Source of the DNA: Pterois miles
Lineage: Eukaryota; Chordata; Actinopteri; Perciformes; Scorpaenidae
Reading direction: 5' to 3'
DNA length: 64,000 nucleotides
NCBI GenBank assembly: GCA_947000775.1
Contig: CAMQGK010000008.1
Location: 12,781,501-12,845,500 of the forward strand
In this document: positions 34,761 to 46,989 of the stretch, piece after piece
Layout: each line of letters opens with the position of its first letter
Position numbering within the stretch: position 1 is the stretch's first letter
Translations under genes and position numbers: made by a program
Notes under the pieces: model-generated
Databases searched by the model: none
Seen by the model: the letters and a program-made list of their open reading frames with translations, nothing else
What the model was told of the DNA's origin: nothing

Positions 34761-36618
34761 AGACTTCACAGTCCCTCTCAGTGTACTCATGTCCTTGACT
34801 GCCCGGGTCAAACTCAGCCCAGTAGCTATGCATGCATGTATGTGCATGCTACACACACAGCCACACTACAAAACAGCCCCTCTGAGAGCACGCACGTGCA
34901 CGCGTTTACATATCTTTGTCGGCACATGGCACGTTCTCCGGCAAAGTTGCCCTTTCGCCTGCTCCCGAACACGTCTGCCCAAAATGTCTCATTGAATATT
35001 TAATATGAGCGCCAATCTAATGATGGCAGAGACCCAGAGCATGGCTCTAATTATTCTGGCTTCCACCGCTGAGTCATCGAGGCCACCACGGGGGCTGTGG
35101 CTCCTTCTACAAAACCTCCTCACCTCCATTTCCCTCCGCTCTTTCTTCCTCATCCCTCCATCTCCCCTCGGTAGCTGCCATTGCGACCGCGTGCTCTCTC
35201 GTCTTGGCAGGGAACCTCCTCCAATCTCCCTTTGCACTTCCCTCTCAGCCGCTTTAAGTCTACATGCCTCTCAATGACATTAAATGTTCATTGCATGTCT
35301 ATATATAGTAAATAGATGTAGGCAGAAAGCAGAGTGTAGTGCAGTATGGGAGAGCAGTATTTAAATGACTGTGTCACCCTGCTGTTAGATGTGGAATGCT
35401 GCCACAGCTTTGGCACAAAGTACCTCTATGAATATGCAGAGCAGCTACAATGATGTGTAATTTACACAGAATGTGTGTACGTGTTTTTACAGTATTTGTG
35501 CGTATGTGTGTTTATGAGAGAGAAAGGGGCAGTGAAGGAGGACATTTTGCTGAAATGATCCCTTTCTCCTAAATCCTGTTGCTAGAGAGCAGCTCATCTA
35601 TACAGAGCGACGCTGAGCTGAAAATACACACATATAGCTGTCCTGAATAAAAGATGACTGCAGCAAAGCTTTGCCCCCACAAAAGCCATCCTGAGTGCAT
35701 GTGTGCATAGTGTGTATATGTGTGTTCATGCATACATGCTAGCATGCTAACACTTAGTATGTCTAAGTGCGTGCTCAACGTGTCTCTAACCGTATGCCCT
35801 TGAGCTAGGGGGTTTCTATTTTCTCTCCCACATATATGCATGAAATAAGTAGTGTATAAAAATAGAGAAAAGCAACTTCCATCCACATTAGCACACATGA
35901 GTAATTCCCTTTCTTCCCCAGCTGACCAATCAAGTGCAGTGAACTGGGAGAGGATAATGACGAGCATTATGGGAAAAATAATAGATTCCCCCATTACTGT
36001 TTGAATGAAAAGCAACATAGATGACAGCAAATTAATTTCCCAGAAGTCCTCTTCATTCTAATTCACCTAGACTCCATTTTTCTTGACTATCTCCCATCCA
36101 AGAAATGGTTGAAAGTTGCTGTGCAGTGGCCTCATCTACTTTTCCGTGTTTTTTTTTCTCCTCACCAGGAGCCATGAGGAACCCTGGCGAACGTTTATCC
36201 ATTCCTCTCCACACATGGTCAGCTCGGAGTCGACCATGCTACAAACTTGAAAACCCCCCTAACCCTCCTGGCTAATCTGTATGCTTTCCAATAGGGAGGC
36301 TTAACTCCCCCAGTCCGCCTGTGTGCCAGGGAAAACAAAGCCTTCACCTAATAACAAATCCCTGCCATATTTCACACAACACTTTGATTTTGCTTTTGTT
36401 ACCCGAGCACGGGCTCGCCGGCTGCATTAGGGATTGAGGGGGGATTGGAGTCGAGGGACAGAAAGAGTGTGGCTGCGTTTGTTTGTCAGGCACAATTTAG
36501 GCAGGTAATTATGCAGATGTTGGTATTGGGGTTTGTGCAATCCAGTCGACAGCATAAAATGCTGGCATTGTACGTTTCTGTATACCACAGATACGGCGAA
36601 TCTCGATATTTCTCAACT
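34761..36618. other. Non-coding; nothing assigned
   Basis: CT-rich at 35095-35250, TG-interrupted at 35470-35760. A 153-codon reverse frame at 35569-36030 has no recognised motif. A pyrimidine tract plus CACCAG near 36150-36170 is followed by only 33 open codons and is not called. Confidence 0.4.
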
Positions 36619-36995
36619 AGGGATGCTGATTTTGAATTTTATTTCTAACCAATAACCAACCATCTTTAACCGACAAGATTAGAGTGTTGTACGCAGTGGT
36701 GTGCCAGCTGCAACAGACAACTGAGTCAATAGTTCACTCATCTGGAAGTGTTACAGTAGCAGCCATGATGCTACATGCAGCCAGTAAAAGTCTGCATCCC
36801 ACTATTTAGTTTAGCTACGAGGTTGTCAGCTGTGTGCCAGCCTGGCGTAACGTTACTCTGTCCGGCGTAACCATAGCCAGTGTCCGCCAGACCGTGTGTG
36901 GCAGCAATGGAGCTGTCGGTGGCATTACAGCTGTGAGCATAGCTGTAGTAGTGTGTGTACAGTTTGTCTGTGAATAGAAGTTTCCTCAAACTGTA
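36619..36995 (+). mobile_element. hAT-like family H, copy 1 (left part)
   Basis: Starts AGGGATGCTGATTTTGAATT. The body with CGGCGTAACCATAGCCAGTG (near 36860) matches 46390-46840, where the same order is found (for example CGGCGTAACTTTAGC near 46660 and GCAGCAATGGAG against GGCGGCGATGAG). Confidence 0.5.
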
Positions 36996-37553
36996 ACTGA
37001 CAATGCAGTTTCATTGTATGGGAATGTAATGTTTAGGAGACCAAGCTGGGTTTGTGTGTATGTATGTTTTAGGTGCCCCATTTTGTGAGAAACTTTGTGC
37101 TAAATTTTAGACTTGATGACCCCAATTCACTTCAGAGTAATAAATAGTTTAAATGTTTCTTAATTAGGGTTAAATTAAGGTTAAGGCAATGGTTTATTGT
37201 TGTTAATAAAAGAATGACCTCAAGCATTTTTAAACCACCTTGTCTATGTGTATCCAGGCTGCACACTTGCTCACATCTGCCAGCATGGTTTCATCTGTAT
37301 GGTACTGTATCGGCAGCGGTGACCTCTGACCCGGGCATCTATCAGACAGATTTGGGCCATGGTTGTGCCTCTCTGGTCCCAAAAGGTTTCCCTACTATTT
37401 GACACAATGCCCAATCAGATTATTTTTGCCAGGCGACACATGCTCTTCCAGCCAGGAACAAGAGATTTTTAGATACTATGTGGCTTAGCAATAGAAATGC
37501 TTCTGGATTCATAAATCTACCCATCTCTTAAATGGATGGATGCTTACTACTCT
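36996..37553. other. Non-coding; nothing assigned
   Basis: Unique sequence with no exon or repeat ends recognised. Confidence 0.4.
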
Positions 37554-37815
37554 AGTGCTGCCCCCTCTTAGTTGATTTGTCAACCAATCGGTTGTGTTGG
37601 CCTGAATCAACAAAGATTTTTTTTCGTTGATTAGTCATTTTTATGTTTTTTTTCATGCTGAATGACTTATTTCCAAGAAACGTGAGCACATCTCTGATAA
37701 ACGCAAGATTTAAAGTGGTGCTTTATGCGATTCTTTGTGGAGAAATTCAGGTTTATTGATCTATCAAAGGAGTCGACAAAGTCGTTTGAGTGTTAGTCAA
37801 CTAAGCATTTCTTAG
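37554..37815 (+). mobile_element. Short hAT-like element, partial
   Basis: Starts AGTGCTGCCCCCTCTTAGTT, then has TTTTTTTTCGTTGATTAGTC near 37616, as in a fish hAT-like MITE. The far end (GTTAGTCAACTAAGCATTTC near 37792) lacks its last bases, so the right terminal repeat is lost. Confidence 0.5.
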
Positions 37816-39774
37816 GCCGGCATATCTTTAGTAGTATTTAGTGTAGTATTTTTGTCTGCCTTCCATAGAGCCTACTGGTAGCACCATTGACTCTAATAGC
37901 ATGTTAGCGTGCTAATTAGCGCTAAACTAAAAACGAAGTTGCTGTTGATGGGAATGTCCTAAGTTGTGAAGGTATTTGGTCATGAATGAAAGCATTAGAC
38001 AAATATTGGACCTTGTGATGGTGCTGAGATCATTTCTACCTCTAATGGTGCCATGTTAACAGGTATTATGAACCTGGAGGGCAAGGAGTGTTGTTAGCAA
38101 GGCTGTCCACTTAGATATATGTATCTCTACACCAGCACGAGGGAAACTCTACTGTATATTGACATTTGCTTGTTTCTCCATAGTAATCAGAGAAACCATC
38201 TTGCAATAAACCAAATGCCAACCAATAAATTCACTCAAGAGTAGTTGTATATTCCCATAAAAAGGAATTGATTTCTTTCTACTTCAGTTAGGGTGAAACA
38301 CCACACAGTAAAGCATGTGACTGTTGCAGCCGAAGGACTTAAATAACCTCCTCTGCTTTTAAATCCTCATTTGAAATTTCTGCTATCAATTATTTAGCCG
38401 GCAGGATGTTCCTTAACCTTTCAAGACCATGTCAGCAAGCATCTGCTGGATTCTCCTTGAGCAATACATCGTATCCCTTCTAGCTCCAGGGCACTTTTTC
38501 TGCAGCCCATTCTGACCTCTGTCGCCACTGTGGACAGAGTGGGACACGGAGACAATTTCCCTATAGGGATCAATACAGAATGAGTGTTAAGATTTTCCTA
38601 TTTCAATTTCAACACTTCATTTTGGTATGACTGAGGCTGTCTGAACATGGCGATGTCACATTAGCCTTTAATACTGCCAACGGCAAAACTCAACTCGCCT
38701 GAACCTATTTAACTCTTTAAATTCCTCTACTTACATTCTGCAAGGCGGTTTGCCATGAAGGAAAGCAAAGTTAGGTGTGTTTTGGAGGTCATGCATTACC
38801 TCTAAATAACTGTTACAAACTGTTCCTAGCTAGTTGGAGCTGCACTGTGCTAGTCTGTTTAAATCCAATTTGAAACTGTGGCGAGCCGGATAACAGTCAC
38901 CTAAAAATAGTCTGTGGCTGTATAGCTGAAGGTTTTTGGATGATACTGACATTAACTGGAAAGCAGATACTCCAAAATCTTCCTGAAATGCTCTCAGCGC
39001 GTTTATATTCATTGCTGTCAAAATTATGCTGTCAATATGACAAAACGTATTCTCAGATTGTGGGGTTTCAATTAAACTAAAAAAAGGAGAAACATTTGCG
39101 TCTAAATGGACACAATATTCAGCTTTTTCCCGTCTCTTTACTGCAGCTCTTTGTAGTGAGGCAAAAAGCCATGTTAAGAAAGAAAAGAGTGCACGGTGAT
39201 ATTATTCCAGGAGACTTCAAATCTTTCGCTTGGGGCAAATGTGACTTCGCAAAAGCCTGTTTTGAGAATGGCTGGCGATTCTGTGCTATTTTTAGTTTCC
39301 ACCTCCCCTCTTCCTTCTACCTCCCCCTCCTCCTCTCCTGCCCTCCTCTTCCTCTCCTCTTCACCTCTGTCCATCCTTTTATTATTCTGAGGAGGGCTCC
39401 TCTCACCACTGACACGCCCCTGTGCACACAGGTATTACTGAGGCCTCACAGTTCACCTCAACACCCGCATGGCTGGATGTGTGTCTGCGAGTGTCAGAGT
39501 CTCTCAGAAAGTGAGCGAGAGAGATTGAGTGATTTAGCTTGACAGGCAGATTTTGTAATACAGTACTTCAAATTATATTCCCTCTACAGCAACCTGCCCG
39601 AGCCACTTATTCATAGCTATTCTTGGTGTAATGGAGGCTATAGCCTGGGTTCATGAGTTCATTCACGGATATTGTCAACTGATGTCACCACCCCCAGAAA
39701 CATACCCTTTAAACATCTTTGAACAAGGCAATAGTCCAGTACATGCAGCCAAATGTTAACAAAGCCATGCCAGC
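37816..39774. other. Non-coding; nothing assigned
   Basis: CT-rich at 39295-39365. The 148-codon forward frame at 39096-39542 crosses that tract and has no motif. No exon is supported. Confidence 0.4.
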
Positions 39775-39935
39775 AGCCCCGTGGGTCAGTAAGGTTCACC
39801 CTCAGAGGACTATGAATGGAAGGACAAAATTTCATGGCAATCCATCTGATAGTTGTTGAAATACTTCAGTCTGGATCCAAGTGGTGAACCAACCATCAGA
39901 CTGACAGTGCCATCCACAGAGCCATGCTGATGTTG
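39775..39935 (+). repeat. Dispersed teleost repeat fragment
   Basis: The segment around ATTTCATGGCAATCCATCTG (near 39830) and ATACTTCAGTCTGGATCCAAG (split near 39860-39880) belongs to a repeat I have often seen in fish genomes. Only part is present; its class is not known to me and no ends can be defined. Confidence 0.5.
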
Positions 39936-40844
39936 ATTCTTTCTGACCCCTGTTCACTCCCAAAGCTTGGTTTTCTGGAACTGAGCCTAATGTCTGGTAC
40001 TGAGCACCTTGACACTTTGTAATAGTTGTACAGTCTCAACAGGAATCCGGCGAGAGCCATTTTCCTTTCCAGCTCAATATACTACGCTATAAACAGGACA
40101 GCGCTCAACGACAGTAGGCTTGTACTGGGGTCAGAGCAGGACAGCAGTCATGATTAATTCAGTAAAAAGAAATAATGAAAAATCCTCTTTCATATTCAGC
40201 GTCGGCTCATACATCAAATATGTCACACACTGTCGATTAATGATTTAATCACCCAACAAATTAAACTTCAGTCAGCCCTACTGGTTGAGTGTATGACATC
40301 ATTGGTGGGGGTGATTAATTCAAGTTAAATATTCATGAATCTTATTTGTTTGCTAACTAATGAAGTCTAGGCTAGTCTTCAGATTGTTGTTACAGGAGCA
40401 GATAATAGATTGAGAGAGAAGGACTTGGAGCGATGGAGAAGGAGAGGTGAGGGGTTACGAGCTGCCTGATGGAATGGACGATAAAACAAGGGGAGGGAGG
40501 ACTAAGGCGGAGAGTAATTGTTATTGAGGAGCTGTGCGAGGGAGTGTGATTACTGGTTTGGGTTTAGAGGAGTGAGGAGGTGGGACGTGGGAGGCAGGGT
40601 GCAGGTGTGCTGATGTATTGGTTAGGCCCTGCTGCTTCCTAACCCCGGACCCCTGCCACCCACAACACCTGAACCAGCCTCTGCAGCACCACCGCACCAT
40701 CACTTCCCTCTCATTTACCCTGTTTATCTGCTCACAGCTAATTTCACCTCGATCCAGCGGGATAACACTGCACTCTCTGAAGGCTTCCTGTTGAAACAGG
40801 TCATTTGAATATATGTAAAAAAAAAAAAAAAACAATTTTTAAAT
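39936..40844. other. Non-coding; nothing assigned
   Basis: 40190-40360 is AT-rich with several AATTA and TTAAT cores. A 17-base A run is at 40817-40832. No exon is supported. Confidence 0.4.
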
Positions 40845-41420
40845 CTCTTTTAATGCCAGAATGTATATTTTTGCTTGATTTCAGTCTATGCAGATGTAAA
40901 AGGAAGTTCCCGCTTTCACTGTTGTAGTCTGAATAACGTGATGTCATATCCGTTTCATATCCTTCAACCAAAACAAACCCCAACCAGCCCCAGCGAGCCA
41001 AAGTGAAGTAGAAAATGACCTGCACTCCCTCATGTTAAATCCAAAGCTAAAGCTATATGCTAGCTGTCATGGACAGCTAACGTACTGTGGCAACTGTCAC
41101 TGTCATCTCCGTGGTCAAATTTATGTTTAATGCATTCAAACGGCCACACTTAAGCTGACTATAGATGTATAACGAGAACGGAGCTGACGGGAGAGCTAGC
41201 AACGGACTTGGCAAAGTTACGTGTTATATACGTGTTATGTTATGTGACAACGTCCGGCATTAACAAAGGGAACTGTATATACAAATTACATATATAAAAA
41301 TAAGGTTGATTGGATTATATTATAAACACTTCAGATGAATATATTTCTATATTTGATCAGCTGAGATCCGATACAACCACAGCCTGGAGTGGGCCGGTAC
41401 TCATCAGTGCACCGTACTGG
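40845..41420 (+). mobile_element. hAT-like family B, partial copy
   Basis: Matches 4060-4600 in the same order: TTTCAGTCTATGCAG, GTCTGAATAACGTGATGTC, ATCTCCGTGGTCAAATTTA, GAGAACGGAGCTGACGGGAG (about 41175) and ATAAAAATAAGGTTGATTGG (about 41295). The right end of the family (CAGCCCT) is not present. Confidence 0.6.
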
Positions 41421-41496
41421 CACTTCTACAATTTACTCTTTACCATTTTTTGGGCTTTGAAACTTTCGTGATAAATTTTCAAAGGTATTGAAAGCT

Positions 41497-41574
41497 GCGT
41501 GGCGTGGCGTGGCGTGGCGTGGCGTGGCGTGGCGTGGCGTGGCGTGGCGTGGCGTGGCGTGGCGTGGCGTGGCG
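41497..41574 (+). repeat. (GGCGT)n pentamer array
   Basis: About 15 copies of GGCGT with no interruption, plus partial units at each edge. The Arg-His-Ala-Thr-Pro peptide on the reverse strand is its translation. Confidence 0.97.
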
Positions 41575-42317
41575 CAGCAGGTTGACATATCTCTGTCTGT
41601 CTGTACGTCTCCATCTCCCTGTTTCAGTACCCTGTAATGCTTCAGTTGGAATACTATTATGGGCCTACTCTTGAAAATGCATAGCCCAGTCTAATAATAT
41701 AGCAATAAAACCACAGCTGAATATGACTGACACAGTTTAACATGCTTAAAGAAACAATTAATAAATAAATAGGGGCAAAACATTGCAGATACTGATGGAT
41801 ACAAACTCTAACATATAAATGTGAAGACAGTACTGGCAGTTATTTTTTTCCACTTCAAGCCTGGATACAACTAAATAGCTTTATTGCTCTAGGAGTTGTG
41901 CAGCATCTGTCCTTGCTCAATCAATCCATCCATCCCCTCCCCAACACTCATTTGCAGCCTCCAAGTCGATCCATCTCCTTCTGTTTGCTGTCCTTGGTCT
42001 CTTTCTCTGACTCACTTTTCCACTCATCTCACTCCTCTCCTCTCTCTTTTTATCTAATCCCTCTCCACATGCACTGCTGCATTAGCTCCGGCCTTCTTAG
42101 GAGCAGCGTAAAAAAAAAAAAAGAAAAAGAAAGAGGGAAAACAGACGGAGAGCAAGAGGATAGCGAGTGGTGGGGGGGGGGACAACAGAGGGAAAAACTG
42201 AACTGGGGGTAAAACAAAAAGATGAAACGATTGCGGTCGGTCAGAAAAAGGAGTGAGATAAAGCAGGCTAAGACAGAGGCTGGATGGGGGAGGTTGCGTC
42301 ACAGCTCCAATCAGACA

Positions 42318-42320
<3 letters not shown>
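41575..42320. other. Non-coding with CT- and GA-rich patches
   Basis: CT-rich at 41930-42065; an A run (42109-42121) and G run (42171-42181) follow. No exon is supported. Confidence 0.4.
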
Positions 42321-42321
<1 letters not shown>

Positions 42322-42393
<72 letters not shown>

Positions 42394-42410
42394 AGAGAGA
42401 GACAGAGAGG
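42322..42410 (+). repeat. (GA)n microsatellite
   Basis: About 32 GA units, then an imperfect GAAAGAG part. The poly-Leu-Ser reverse frame is its translation. Confidence 0.96.
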
Positions 42411-42510
42411 ATTGATGGGTTTAGGAGGCGGAAAGCCATAAAGAGGCAGAGGTCTATTAAAAGTGGAGGGTTGGGACGTACGCGGGTGCAGCGGTGATTT
42501 AAATTAAACC

Positions 42511-42511
<1 letters not shown>

Positions 42512-42542
<31 letters not shown>
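42512..42542 (+). repeat. (TG)n microsatellite
   Basis: About 15 TG units. Confidence 0.95.
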
Positions 42543-42543
<1 letters not shown>

Positions 42544-43115
42544 TCCATGGTGTATGTGTGTCTGTTATAACTGTGTCTGTTTGTACTTTAATGTGCATCT
42601 GTATTTGATGTCAGTCTGCCCATTTCTCTTTGTGGCATATGTGTGGATGAGTCAATAGTCTTATTGGAAAGTATTTGAGGGTTTTTCAGTTATGTCTCAA
42701 AACGCAGAGGGTAGCAGTGGGTAAGAAGGGGAGGTGATTGAGGACGGGCTGAAATGGAGGGATAGAGCTGTGAAGGAGGTGTACAGCAACATGGTGCCAT
42801 TCAGAGTGGCTCCCTGCCAGCTGACCACAGCTCTGAGTCTATTTCATCCACCAGTGCCGACTTTAGGAAGAGTAATGAGCGTGTTTACCTACTCCGGCAA
42901 CTAGTTCTGACTACGTTCTTATTTTGTTGTAACATGCATCCTTGTTCTTTATTCTCACTTTGAACGAAGAGTTTGTACGGGCCTGCAGAGCTCAGAATAA
43001 ATCATCAAATCCATAAATATTCTATGCACATAAATAAACATGTTTTCCAGATTTGGTCCACAGCAGGCAGTTGTTTTTCAGTGAAAAACAAAAAAATATT
43101 TTGCCTTTCAGGATC

Positions 43116-43204
43116 TAATCTAAAGGTGCCTGATGGAAAGGAAGTGTCTGGAGCAGCTGGGGATCGAGACCTGTTCTACCCTCTGAGCTACAGCCATCCA
43201 GCTA
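43116..43204 (-). mobile_element. SINE fragment with deleted tRNA head, reverse strand
   Basis: On the minus strand, GGCTGTAGCTCAGAGGGTAG (from 43197) looks like a tRNA-type A box. It runs directly into a B-box-like CTCGATCCCCAGCTGCTCC, so part of the head has been lost. A body follows towards 43116. Fish SINEs of this type are common. The A box is clear; the B box is short. Confidence 0.5.
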
Positions 43205-43213
43205 AGTATGGAA

Positions 43214-43341
43214 TAATGTACAGCCAGCGTGTCATTGTTGTGAAATAAACCCCGACAGGGCAATGCGGTACCCCGACCATGAGGTCTTGCACCGGCCTGA
43301 AAGGGTTTATTTCACAACAATGACACACTAGCTGTATATTA
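43214..43341. repeat. Long imperfect palindrome (38-base arms)
   Basis: Arms at 43214-43251 and 43304-43341 match at 35 of 38 positions in inverted orientation, with a 52-base loop. Both arms hold GTCATTGTTGTGAAATAAAC or its complement. A transcript could fold into a long hairpin. The module recurs in fish genomes as I know them, so it is likely a repeat component. Confidence 0.8.
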
Positions 43342-44459
43342 CCCTGGTTATTATACTGCTATTTCATTAAGAAATCAATAATTTGACACAAATACAGTCC
43401 GACATCAGAACTGCGCTGAGACTGACCAATCAGAACGGAGTATTCAATAAAGCCGTAATAGAACAAGTCATCTAAAAAGCTGTTCATTTCACCAACTGAG
43501 AAAACATGTTATTTTCCTGTATGCCACTAAAATTAATTATCTAACAACAGAAACCAACATAAATCACAAATGCTGTGTGCAACAAAACCTGTACCTGCCT
43601 TAGTTAATATTCTTCTTTCTAGTCTGATTACGTTTGCATATGTGTGATTACAGATATTGGTTTTCTGGAATCAGATTACTGTAGCCCCAGTATGACATGT
43701 AATCAATTTCCTCCTCAACCTCTGTTGGCAGAAGCAGGTCTCCACTGTCCTCACCAGTGTCTGCCCTTCAGTGCCTACTGATGCCCAGCTCCCATGCCCC
43801 CCCCCCCCCCCCGGGTCCGTTCTGCTGATGGCAAGGCCGGCTAATATCTGCTTATCTCGCTCCTTCACTGCGCTCTGACACGGGGACTATTGGTAATATC
43901 TGGCCAGGAGATGTTGAGTCAGGAGAAACGGAAGCCACGGGGGAGGAAGAGGGCTGGCAATATAAGAGAGTCATCCAGAGAGGAGGAGGAGGAGGAGGAG
44001 GAAAAAAGCTGCCTGTCACCAGAGAGGAGAGATGTGAAGGAGTGGTGTAGCCTGTTGTACAGAGACAATATTAAGTGTTTCATTCATTCATTCATCTTTT
44101 GGGGGAAAAAGGTCACCTGCTCTTACACAAGGCTTAACCGCACTATATGGAAACATGCAATTGTACTTCTGTTATGGGTGTAAAGACTGATATTCGATAC
44201 ATATCTGAAGAGCTGGATCAAATCATACTGAGTAGAGATGAATCAAATTGTCTCTCTATATATTTAAGACATATTAAATCAAAGGACAAGTTTTGTAACC
44301 TGTTAAACTATGCCAAAATTAAAAATAAATATAGAAATAAACGACTCAATAAATCAATAAATATGTCATATAATAAATATGTCAAATAATATTGAAAATA
44401 AATGTGGCCATTAAGTAAGTAGTTCTAATTGATATTAATAATTGATATTCTGACTGCTT
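43342..44459. other. Non-coding; short low-complexity tracts
   Basis: A 16-base C run is at 43797-43812 and a GAG run at 43980-44002. No exon is supported. Confidence 0.4.
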
Positions 44460-44720
44460 CTTTATTTATCTATCTTTGTATTAAATCCCTCATTTATTTA
44501 CTCTTTATTTATTTATGTATTTTTTAAATTTATTTTTATTTTTTCACTTTTATTTATTTATTTATTTATATATTTACATTTTTATATTTTTTATTTATCT
44601 ATTTTATAGGTTACAGAATTTGGTATTTGTTTATTATTTATTTTTCACTTATTTATTCATTTATTTTCCTTTTTTATTTTATAATTATTTTTAAATGTGT
44701 ATTTATGCATTTATTTATTT
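44460..44720 (+). repeat. TTTA-rich low-complexity stretch
   Basis: Loose TTTA and TTTTA repeats for about 260 bases, almost only T and A. Confidence 0.85.
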
Positions 44721-44779
44721 ATGCACAGTTTTTTCCTCTGCAGTTGTTTGAAGGAGATGTTTTCACAGCAACATAAAAC

Positions 44780-44985
44780 AGACAATAGAGAGGGAATTAT
44801 GACCTGTTTAACACTAGCTTATCATACATCACCATTTAAAACTACTAATGCAGATTTTTTTTAAATCAAATCATATATTTAAACTAAAATACAATCACAT
44901 ATTTCCTAATTATCTGAATTGTATTTTTATGCAAATAATCACAATAAATGACAATAAAGGATAACATCTAGAATTTTTGATGGTT
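44780..44985 (+). repeat. Dispersed repeat N, copy 2
   Basis: Partner of 9880-10080. Shares AATTATGACCTGTTTAAC (from 44798) and the following run with AAAATACAAT. Confidence 0.55.
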
Positions 44986-46019
44986 TACACTGACTTCAGG
45001 ATGGGTAAAACTATTTATGGGGATGGTTCTGGGACGGTGGTGAAAACAGTTATTCTGGAGCGATCGGGTGGCTCATCAACAGCTGGTATCAGATAAGGTT
45101 ACTTGTTATGGTAGTGTGTACAAGCTTTCAGTGACAGGAACAGAGAGAGTACAGTAAGCCGCAGTGCACCCGAGGTGAGAAGTATTGGTGTACACCCACT
45201 GATATTTAACTGCCTTCATCGAATTTTCATCAGACTCCTCTCCCTCTCCATCCTCCGCAATTCCCACGACAGCCCTGGACAACCAGAGTTTGTTTAACAA
45301 TAAGTTCACCACTGGTATCGCTGAGCGCCCTTCAACCTGAAGAGCCAAACCTCTGCCCACCAGCCACTCCGGCTGCTCTTCACTGGTCCTCAACACTGGT
45401 CCGCTGTGGCCGAGGGGCTGCTAGAGTTGTCATTATCATCTTTACACAAGGAGGTAAACGCTTGCTACTTCCTAATCAGCCGGGGCCATCTTGACTCTGC
45501 GCCTCTCTAACTCTTTCCTCAACCACTTGTGAGCTGACAGGTTTGGCGTCAAGAGCAGGGAAGAGTGTGTGTTTTGGAAGGTGTAGTATTTGTGCAGGTA
45601 TGCCTCGCTATGAATGTGTCTATGGTGGTATGTATGCATCTCTTTCACCATGCATGTTAGGATTTGTCAGGTTTCCTGAATCTGTCTGTGCTTGGATATG
45701 TCTTGTATGTGTTCACACACCCTCCAGGGTCTCCCAGCACCTCTCTAAATGTGAGCCAGAGCTGAGTACCAAAGAGCTCTGCTTCAGTTAATGAAGACTG
45801 GCAGAGCTAGTTCCATTTGGCCCATTCCAGTCGTGACATTGCAATTTGGGGACATCTGTTTTATGTGGCCCATTTTTAATCAGGCACCAAAACGCCAAGA
45901 CATAACACACACTTTGCTTTTTTCTGTCCTCTGTTCAAATCTGTGTGCCTTTCATCCTTATATAATTACCACCTCCTCCAGACTTCCCTCCATCCCCTAA
46001 AGCTCTGTGATCGATTGTG
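44986..46019. other. Non-coding; unassigned ORF at 45106-45420
   Basis: On the minus strand an open frame follows TCTAGCAG at about 45420 and ends near 45106. Its 100 or so residues have ordinary composition but match no family I know. I do not call it a gene; see findings. Confidence 0.3.
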
Positions 46020-46285
46020 AGGTTATTGTTGGAGGGGTTCAGCATTTGGTATCGCAGGCGCCGCCGTGACGATGACCCGGCAGAGTCGGCTCATCCAAAA
46101 CTCATAAACAAAGCATGCTGCCCAATTACTTTAATAGAGTGGAGCCACAAAGAGCCTTGCAACTCATAAAGAAACGGGACAATTAATATCAGCCAGCCAT
46201 AATAAAAGTATAATTAAGAAGCTTGCCCACCTGATGAGATGGACCATAATGTACCCATCTCGTTTTTGTGTGAGCCAATTTATAA
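46020..46285. other. Possible conserved non-coding stretch
   Basis: Unique sequence with CAATTACTTTAATAG, GACAATTAATATC, TATAATTAAGAAG and ACTCATAAACA-type cores close together. It resembles a developmental enhancer in composition. Inference only. Confidence 0.3.
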
Positions 46286-46389
46286 GTTATTTTTTTAAGG
46301 TGAGAAATTCACATAAAGTGATGGTTACTAAATCCCTCTCTTACTGCAGTGTCTAATTTTCAAATTTACAGTGACAAGATTATAACGTT

Positions 46390-46989
46390 TTACGTAGCAC
46401 TCCTATTTTTAGTGGCTCGGCTGCAACAAAAAGCTGATGCACAAACAGGTTAAAACCTTCATTTATCACCAGCTGCAGTGTATGTGAAAAACAGACACTG
46501 TAGCAGCCACATTGCTGCAGGTATTGTCCCAGTAGGTCTCCACCATATCATTTAGTGCCTGTCTGCCTTGTGTACTCAGTGAACACAGCGTAACTTTAGC
46601 GGGTGTCTGGTCAAGAGACAGAGCGTGTGTGTGTGTGGCAGCAGTGGACTCTTGTCAACCCGGCGTAACTTTAGCAAATGTCCGACAGATTGTGTGTGTG
46701 GCGGCGATGAGTGTGGGGTTATCGGTGGTGTTATAGCTTTTAACATAACAGCAGTGTGTGTGCAGTATATTTGATGGTGAATAAATGCTACTGCTTCCGT
46801 GACAGTGAAAGCGGTTAGCCCTGACGGTAGCAACAACACTCAGACTCGCTTAAGGTGGGCTGTTAAGGTGGACCAGCTATTCTTTAAGCGACAAGCCACT
46901 CTTCTGAGTTTGGCTCAGCTTTTCAATTAATTATTAAACAGATTCTTAATGCCGGTGAACAGTTAAACAGTTAATTATTAACATCCCTA
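46390..46989 (+). mobile_element. hAT-like family H, copy 2 (right part)
   Basis: Ends TTAATTATTAACATCCCT, the inverse of the AGGGATG start seen at 36619, so the two copies supply opposite ends of one family. Shared body: GGCGTAAC (twice), GTGTGTGTGGCGGCGATGAG near 46691, and the GTGAATA stretch near 46777. No coding sequence is present. Confidence 0.5.

Noticed and set aside
35569..36030. 153-codon reverse frame
   Set aside because: No motif; passes through TG-interrupted sequence; no splice context.
36160..36275. Acceptor-like CACCAG followed by ATG and 33 codons
   Set aside because: Too short, no donor, no family resemblance.
41426..41614. Reverse frame repeating Arg-His-Ala-Thr-Pro
   Set aside because: Translation of the GGCGT array.
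42054..42598. Reverse frames rich in Leu-Ser or Phe
   Set aside because: Driven by GA and A/G runs.
43160..43200. Functional tRNA gene on the minus strand
   Set aside because: The A box is present, but the anticodon arm and most of the body are missing; a truncated SINE head fits better.
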